Of a stretch of DNA of 35,203 nucleotides, positions 34,259-35,203 are shown one piece after another. A model generated the notes under the pieces. The model saw nothing but the letters and a program-made list of their open reading frames with translations. It had not been told where the DNA came from and did not search any database. The number at the start of each line of letters is the position of its first letter. Positions within the stretch are counted from its first letter, which is position 1. Source of the DNA: CAYMKL01 sp964390805 (GTDB lineage Bacteria > Chloroflexota > Anaerolineae > VGOG01). The stretch spans positions 1-35,203 of the forward strand of contig CAYMKL010000074.1 of NCBI GenBank assembly GCA_964390805.1, given 5' to 3'. The position numbers and the translations under genes were made by a program.

Positions 34259-35029
34259 ATGAAACTGAAAAGAGAAGTAGTGGTAGCCGCTGTTATGGCA
34301 CTGGTGTTGACGGTGGTGCTGATAGAAGCGGTGGGTGCGAAGGTTGAGAGTTCCGTTGCAGCCGAGGAGGGCCTCATCTTAGACCTTCGCATGAGTGACT
34401 CGTGCGAAGGCTCCGATATTCCCCTCTTCCCCGATGGCACAGAGACCGTATACGTAGCCTTCGATTACTCTGATATGCACGGGGAGGAGAGGCGCATCTC
34501 GGTCGCCGACGGCGTTACTCTATACGATGCCAGCCGTTCGTACACAGGGTCGGGCTCTGAGTGCATAGAGGTAACTCACACTTCTGGTCCCATCCCGGCT
34601 GACACCTATCGAACGCAGATATACTCTGGTGGACTTCTGCCCATCAAGACCCTACTGTGGCACGTGCGTGCAGGTGGCCCAGGCGAAATCACGAACCTTC
34701 GCATGAGCCTTTCAGCTGATGGGGCGACCAGGGAGGAATTCATCGAAAGCTCCCGTACCGTCTGGGCAGTTTTCGACTACGCCAACATGGCGGGCAATGA
34801 GGTGGGGATAGATATCTACCAGGGTGACTACCGTTTCTATGAAAGCCCAAGAGAGCCTCTCACCGGGTCGGGGACGAAGGCCATCAGTGTGACTCACTAC
34901 CTGGTAGCTGGTTTTCCCGTGGACCAGTATAGAACTCACGTCGTGAAAGACGGGTACGTTGACGCTGTTGGGAGTTGGTCGGTTGTGTATGGAGCCTATT
35001 TGCCCCTGGTGCTGAAGAATCACCCTTAG
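34259..35029 (+). CDS. Exported protein with two copies of the ~95-residue domain and C-terminal YLPLVLK motif
   Basis: The 256-residue protein has a signal peptide (to about 29) and two domain copies. The first has LDLRMSDSCEGSDIPLFPDG, VYVAFDYSDM and YTGSGSECIEVTH. The second has NLRMSLSADGATREEF, VWAVFDYANMAGNE and LTGSGTKAISVTH. It ends YGAYLPLVLKNHP with no transmembrane helix. The YLPLV(L/V)K ending is shared with the SBBP protein at 21303-23489. ATG 34259 follows AAAGGAG. The gene lies 34 bases after the rhodanese and is probably co-transcribed with it. Function unknown; binding of an extracellular partner is a guess. Confidence 0.83.
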   Translation: MKLKREVVVAAVMALVLTVVLIEAVGAKVESSVAAEEGLILDLRMSDSCEGSDIPLFPDGTETVYVAFDYSDMHGEERRISVADGVTLYDASRSYTGSGSECIEVTHTSGPIPADTYRTQIYSGGLLPIKTLLWHVRAGGPGEITNLRMSLSADGATREEFIESSRTVWAVFDYANMAGNEVGIDIYQGDYRFYESPREPLTGSGTKAISVTHYLVAGFPVDQYRTHVVKDGYVDAVGSWSVVYGAYLPLVLKNHP

Positions 35030-35044
35030 TAACTACCTACCCTT

Positions 35045-35083
35045 GCGAAGGCTTTGCCGTGAGCGCTCAGCCGAACGGTTGCG
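35045..35083. repeat. Dispersed repeat fragment after the last gene
   Basis: GCCGTGAGCGCTCAGCCGAA and CGG resemble the right half of the repeat at 33580-33625. Beyond it, a small AAGCCG/CGGCTT hairpin lies near 35117-35132; I see no further gene to the window end. Confidence 0.65.
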
Positions 35084-35203
35084 TATGGTCCTGTCTGGGA
35101 AGTAACATTCAGACGATGAAGCCGCTTTCGGCTTGAGAATAGCCACAAAACCTAGTATAGAGAATAAGTTGGCGTGAAATCAACAATGTGGTATCCTTCT
35201 GTA

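Overview
The window is a GC-rich chromosomal segment that looks like Chloroflexota (Anaerolineae-like). This is an inference from gene content: amino-group carrier protein (LysW) lysine/arginine synthesis, a large alpha-2-macroglobulin, SBBP beta-propeller and Thr/Pro-rich anchored surface proteins, proteins ending in a short YLPLVxK motif, and many short dispersed palindromic repeats. No tRNA, rRNA, CRISPR array, plasmid or phage gene is visible.

Layout. (1) 155-10717, minus strand: one long operon in the order lysW, lysX, a second lysX/argX-type ligase, lysY, lysZ, lysJ, a DinB-like gene, a broken methyltransferase, lysK, argG, argH. Together these make lysine and/or ornithine on the LysW carrier and turn citrulline into arginine. 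(2) 10719-13002, minus strand: pheA and a DAHP synthase (aroF). (3) 13020-23489, plus strand: exported proteins, namely a DUF1566/Lcl-type protein, a tryptophan/glycine repeat protein, a giant alpha-2-macroglobulin and an SBBP-repeat protein. (4) 23575-31771, plus strand: a tightly packed shikimate/chorismate operon, aroH, aroF (second copy), tyrA, aroA, aroE, aroC, aroK-aroB fusion, aroQ. It holds all seven steps to chorismate plus chorismate mutase and prephenate/arogenate dehydrogenase. (5) 31768-35029, plus strand: three surface proteins sharing a ~95-residue domain (four copies) and a membrane-anchored rhodanese.

The most striking observation is two in-frame UGA codons at sites where a reactive chalcogen is expected. 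In the alpha-2-macroglobulin the UGA replaces the thioester cysteine (G-U-F-E-Q). Seventeen bases later comes a perfect 7-bp hairpin with a GGU loop, as in bacterial SECIS elements. In the rhodanese the UGA sits in the active-site loop (Y-C-A-R-C-U-P), also with a hairpin at SECIS distance. In both, the frame stays open and homologous to the family afterwards. A selenocysteine-thioester macroglobulin would, to my knowledge, be undescribed.

The second theme is regulation. All three biosynthetic operons have a strong sigma-70-type promoter, a short leader ORF rich in the end-product amino acids (Arg/Lys for lysW; Phe/Tyr/Trp for pheA and for aroH), a terminator hairpin with a U-run just before the first gene, and an antiterminator pairing that begins inside the leader ORF. 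This is a consistent set of ribosome-mediated attenuators.

Other notable items: a ~105-nt structured 5'-UTR element, repeated before two exported-protein genes with a compensatory base change; a small inverted-repeat element with 12-bp target duplications that rewrote the last codons of pheA; and dispersed repeats inserted in frame inside aroA, aroC, lysX and the macroglobulin gene.
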